Shown here: piece by piece, positions 62,719 through 64,000 of the stretch
Layout of the letters: each line of letters opens with the position of its first letter
How positions within the stretch are numbered: the stretch's first letter is position 1
Source of the DNA: Nostoc sp. LPT
GTDB taxonomy: Bacteria > Cyanobacteriota > Cyanobacteriia > Cyanobacteriales > Nostocaceae
Length of the DNA stretch: 64,000 nucleotides
Assembly (NCBI RefSeq): GCF_017115165.1
Contig: NZ_JABXKF010000177.1
Location: forward strand, 22,010 to 86,009
Direction of reading: 5' to 3'
Notes under the pieces: generated by a model
The model's database searches: none
Told to the model about the DNA's origin: nothing
The model's input: the letters and a program-made list of their open reading frames with translations, nothing else
Made by a program: the position numbers and the translations under genes

Positions 62719-63843
62719 ATGTCTGTAGTTGAAAATAATAAAATTTATCGGATCTTAGCAGTTGACGACACTCAAGATAATCTCATTTTGGTTCAAGCAA
62801 TTTTAGAAAGTGAGGGGTATGAAATTGATTTGGCTTCAGATGGAATCAAGGCTTTACGGCAAATTGAGCAATCTCCACCCGATCTGATTCTGTTAGATGT
62901 AATGATGCCGGGGATAGATGGCTATGAAGTCACACGTCGGATTCGGAAGAACCCTGCAATCTCTTATATTCCAATTCTATTGATTACTGCTTTTCATCAA
63001 TCCAGCGTTGTCGAAGGTTTAGATGCTGGTGCTGACGATTTTATTCGTAAACCATTTGATACTGATGAACTACTGGCAAGAGTGCGATCGCTATTACGTC
63101 TCAAGCACAGTCTGGACGAACAACAAAAAATGGCCCGCCAAAGAGAAGACTTTGTTTCCCGTCTGACTCATGATTTGCGAACTCCCTTAGTAGCCGCCGA
63201 TCGCATGTTGAATTTGTTTGAAATGGAAACATTCTGCAAAATTTCACCAGAAATGAAACAGGCGATCGCAGTGATGATTCGCAGTAACCAAAATTTGATG
63301 GAAATGGTCAACACCCTACTAGAAGTGTATCGCTTCGAGGCAGGTAAAAAAACGTTGAATTGGGAGGAATGCGATTTATGTGAGATATCTCAAGAAGTAG
63401 TAAGCGAACTAAGTCCTCTAACTAATGAAAAAGGCTTGACTCTGGAAATTGATACCCGTGAATTAGATCCACTGAGTCAAAACGCTGCTATTATCATGGG
63501 CGATCGCTTAGAATTACGGCGAGTGTTAAACAACCTAATTGCAAATGCCATCAAATTTACAGATACAGGAGGCATAACAATCCGCATTTATGAAACATCA
63601 TCTAATCCAGGATATCCAGATTTGGTAATAATTGAGGTACAAGATACAGGATATGGGATTGCGCCAGAAGATCAGGCAACAATTTTCGAGCGATTTCGCC
63701 AAGGCAGAAATAAACGCTCAGGTAGTGGCTTAGGACTACATCTATCCCATCGCATTGTAGAAGGGCACGCAGGAACTATCAAGGTCGCTTCTGAACTAGG
63801 TAAAGGTAGTTTATTTACTGTGCAAATACCTAAAAACACTTAA
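62719..63843 (+). CDS. Receiver-histidine kinase hybrid protein, second of pair
   Basis: A 374-residue cytoplasmic protein. The receiver domain (1-130) has Asp60 (LILLDVMMPGIDGYEVTRRI) and Lys111 (FIRKPFD). The His box is FVSRLTHDLRTPLVAADRML with His151. The ATPase domain has RRVLNNLIANAIKFTDTGGI, VQDTGYGI and GSGLGLHLSHRIVEGHAGTI. It shares the layout of its neighbour and is probably co-transcribed with it. It may exchange phosphate with the neighbour or with the NarL-type regulator at 59392, which is inference. Confidence 0.93.
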   Translation: MSVVENNKIYRILAVDDTQDNLILVQAILESEGYEIDLASDGIKALRQIEQSPPDLILLDVMMPGIDGYEVTRRIRKNPAISYIPILLITAFHQSSVVEGLDAGADDFIRKPFDTDELLARVRSLLRLKHSLDEQQKMARQREDFVSRLTHDLRTPLVAADRMLNLFEMETFCKISPEMKQAIAVMIRSNQNLMEMVNTLLEVYRFEAGKKTLNWEECDLCEISQEVVSELSPLTNEKGLTLEIDTRELDPLSQNAAIIMGDRLELRRVLNNLIANAIKFTDTGGITIRIYETSSNPGYPDLVIIEVQDTGYGIAPEDQATIFERFRQGRNKRSGSGLGLHLSHRIVEGHAGTIKVASELGKGSLFTVQIPKNT

Positions 63844-64000
63844 GTTATTCTCCTTCATTACTGATTATTTTGCGGATATCTCCCAAGAAATTACATTTAA
63901 TTTTTGATCGTAAATTAAAGGGTTTAAGACCCCAACCATTACATGTAGCGCGGAGTCGGAGCCACTCCGCCTCCAAATCATTTTCAGTCGGGGTTTAAAT

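Noticed and set aside
1..64000. tRNA, rRNA or riboswitch genes
   Set aside because: Scanning for T-loop phrases (GGTTCGAATCC-like), acceptor-stem pairing and known riboswitch cores gave nothing that I could support.

Overview
The window looks like chromosomal DNA of a filamentous cyanobacterium of the Nostoc type. It carries the phycobilisome core operon apcE-apcA-apcB-apcC and a CcaA-type carboxysomal carbonic anhydrase. GCGATCGC (HIP1) octamers are scattered through most genes, and the spacers contain heptanucleotide tandem repeats of the cyanobacterial STRR kind. I recognise no tRNA, rRNA, CRISPR array or intact insertion sequence.

Layout. 1-1257: a 21-bp-unit repeat array and a TPR gene remnant. 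1258-4710: a complete pqqABCDE operon with an unusually long PqqA. 5219-10051: an MprF-like aminoacyl-lipid flippase and transferase as two separate genes, flanking two paralogous esterases. 10479-11870: an unrecognised protein, followed by a broken histidine kinase. 12357-14354: a DUF485 protein plus an acetate/solute:cation symporter. 14463-18416: a TPR protein, RNase D-like exonuclease, BON-domain lipoprotein and CcaA. 19076-23964: Smc with repeat DNA inside the gene, and a PRC-barrel protein. 24235-29732: a GGDEF/EAL protein, an ABC exporter and SelO. 29733-33264: a repeat-rich stretch with a GNAT acetyltransferase and biotin synthase. 33265-34446: a methyltransferase. 34579-37805: a low-GC McrBC-like three-gene cassette, probably for defence. 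37840-38633: an antitoxin-like gene with a broken PIN toxin. 38844-40246: a ComB-family phosphatase and a secreted protein. 40788-45949: the apc operon. 46031-49583: a possible Fe(II)/2-oxoglutarate oxygenase with a small partner, a sensorless histidine kinase and an FtsW/RodA-type protein. 49698-55206: a methyltransferase and two large membrane proteins, one with a WD40 propeller. 55637-59216: an Omp85/BamA-type protein divergent from an LpxB-related protein. 59392-63843: a NarL-type regulator, two kinase/regulator remnants and two intact receiver-kinase genes.

Functional links. pqqABCDE should make the redox cofactor PQQ from the PqqA peptide. The apc genes build the phycobilisome core. The split MprF genes and esterases could form a lipid aminoacylation and turnover module. 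The McrBC-like cassette and the decayed toxin-antitoxin pair sit together as a small defence or accessory island. Many spacers hold short tandem or palindromic repeats, and some of this repeat DNA lies within coding sequences (smc, the bamA-like gene) or at a start codon (the gene at 8375).
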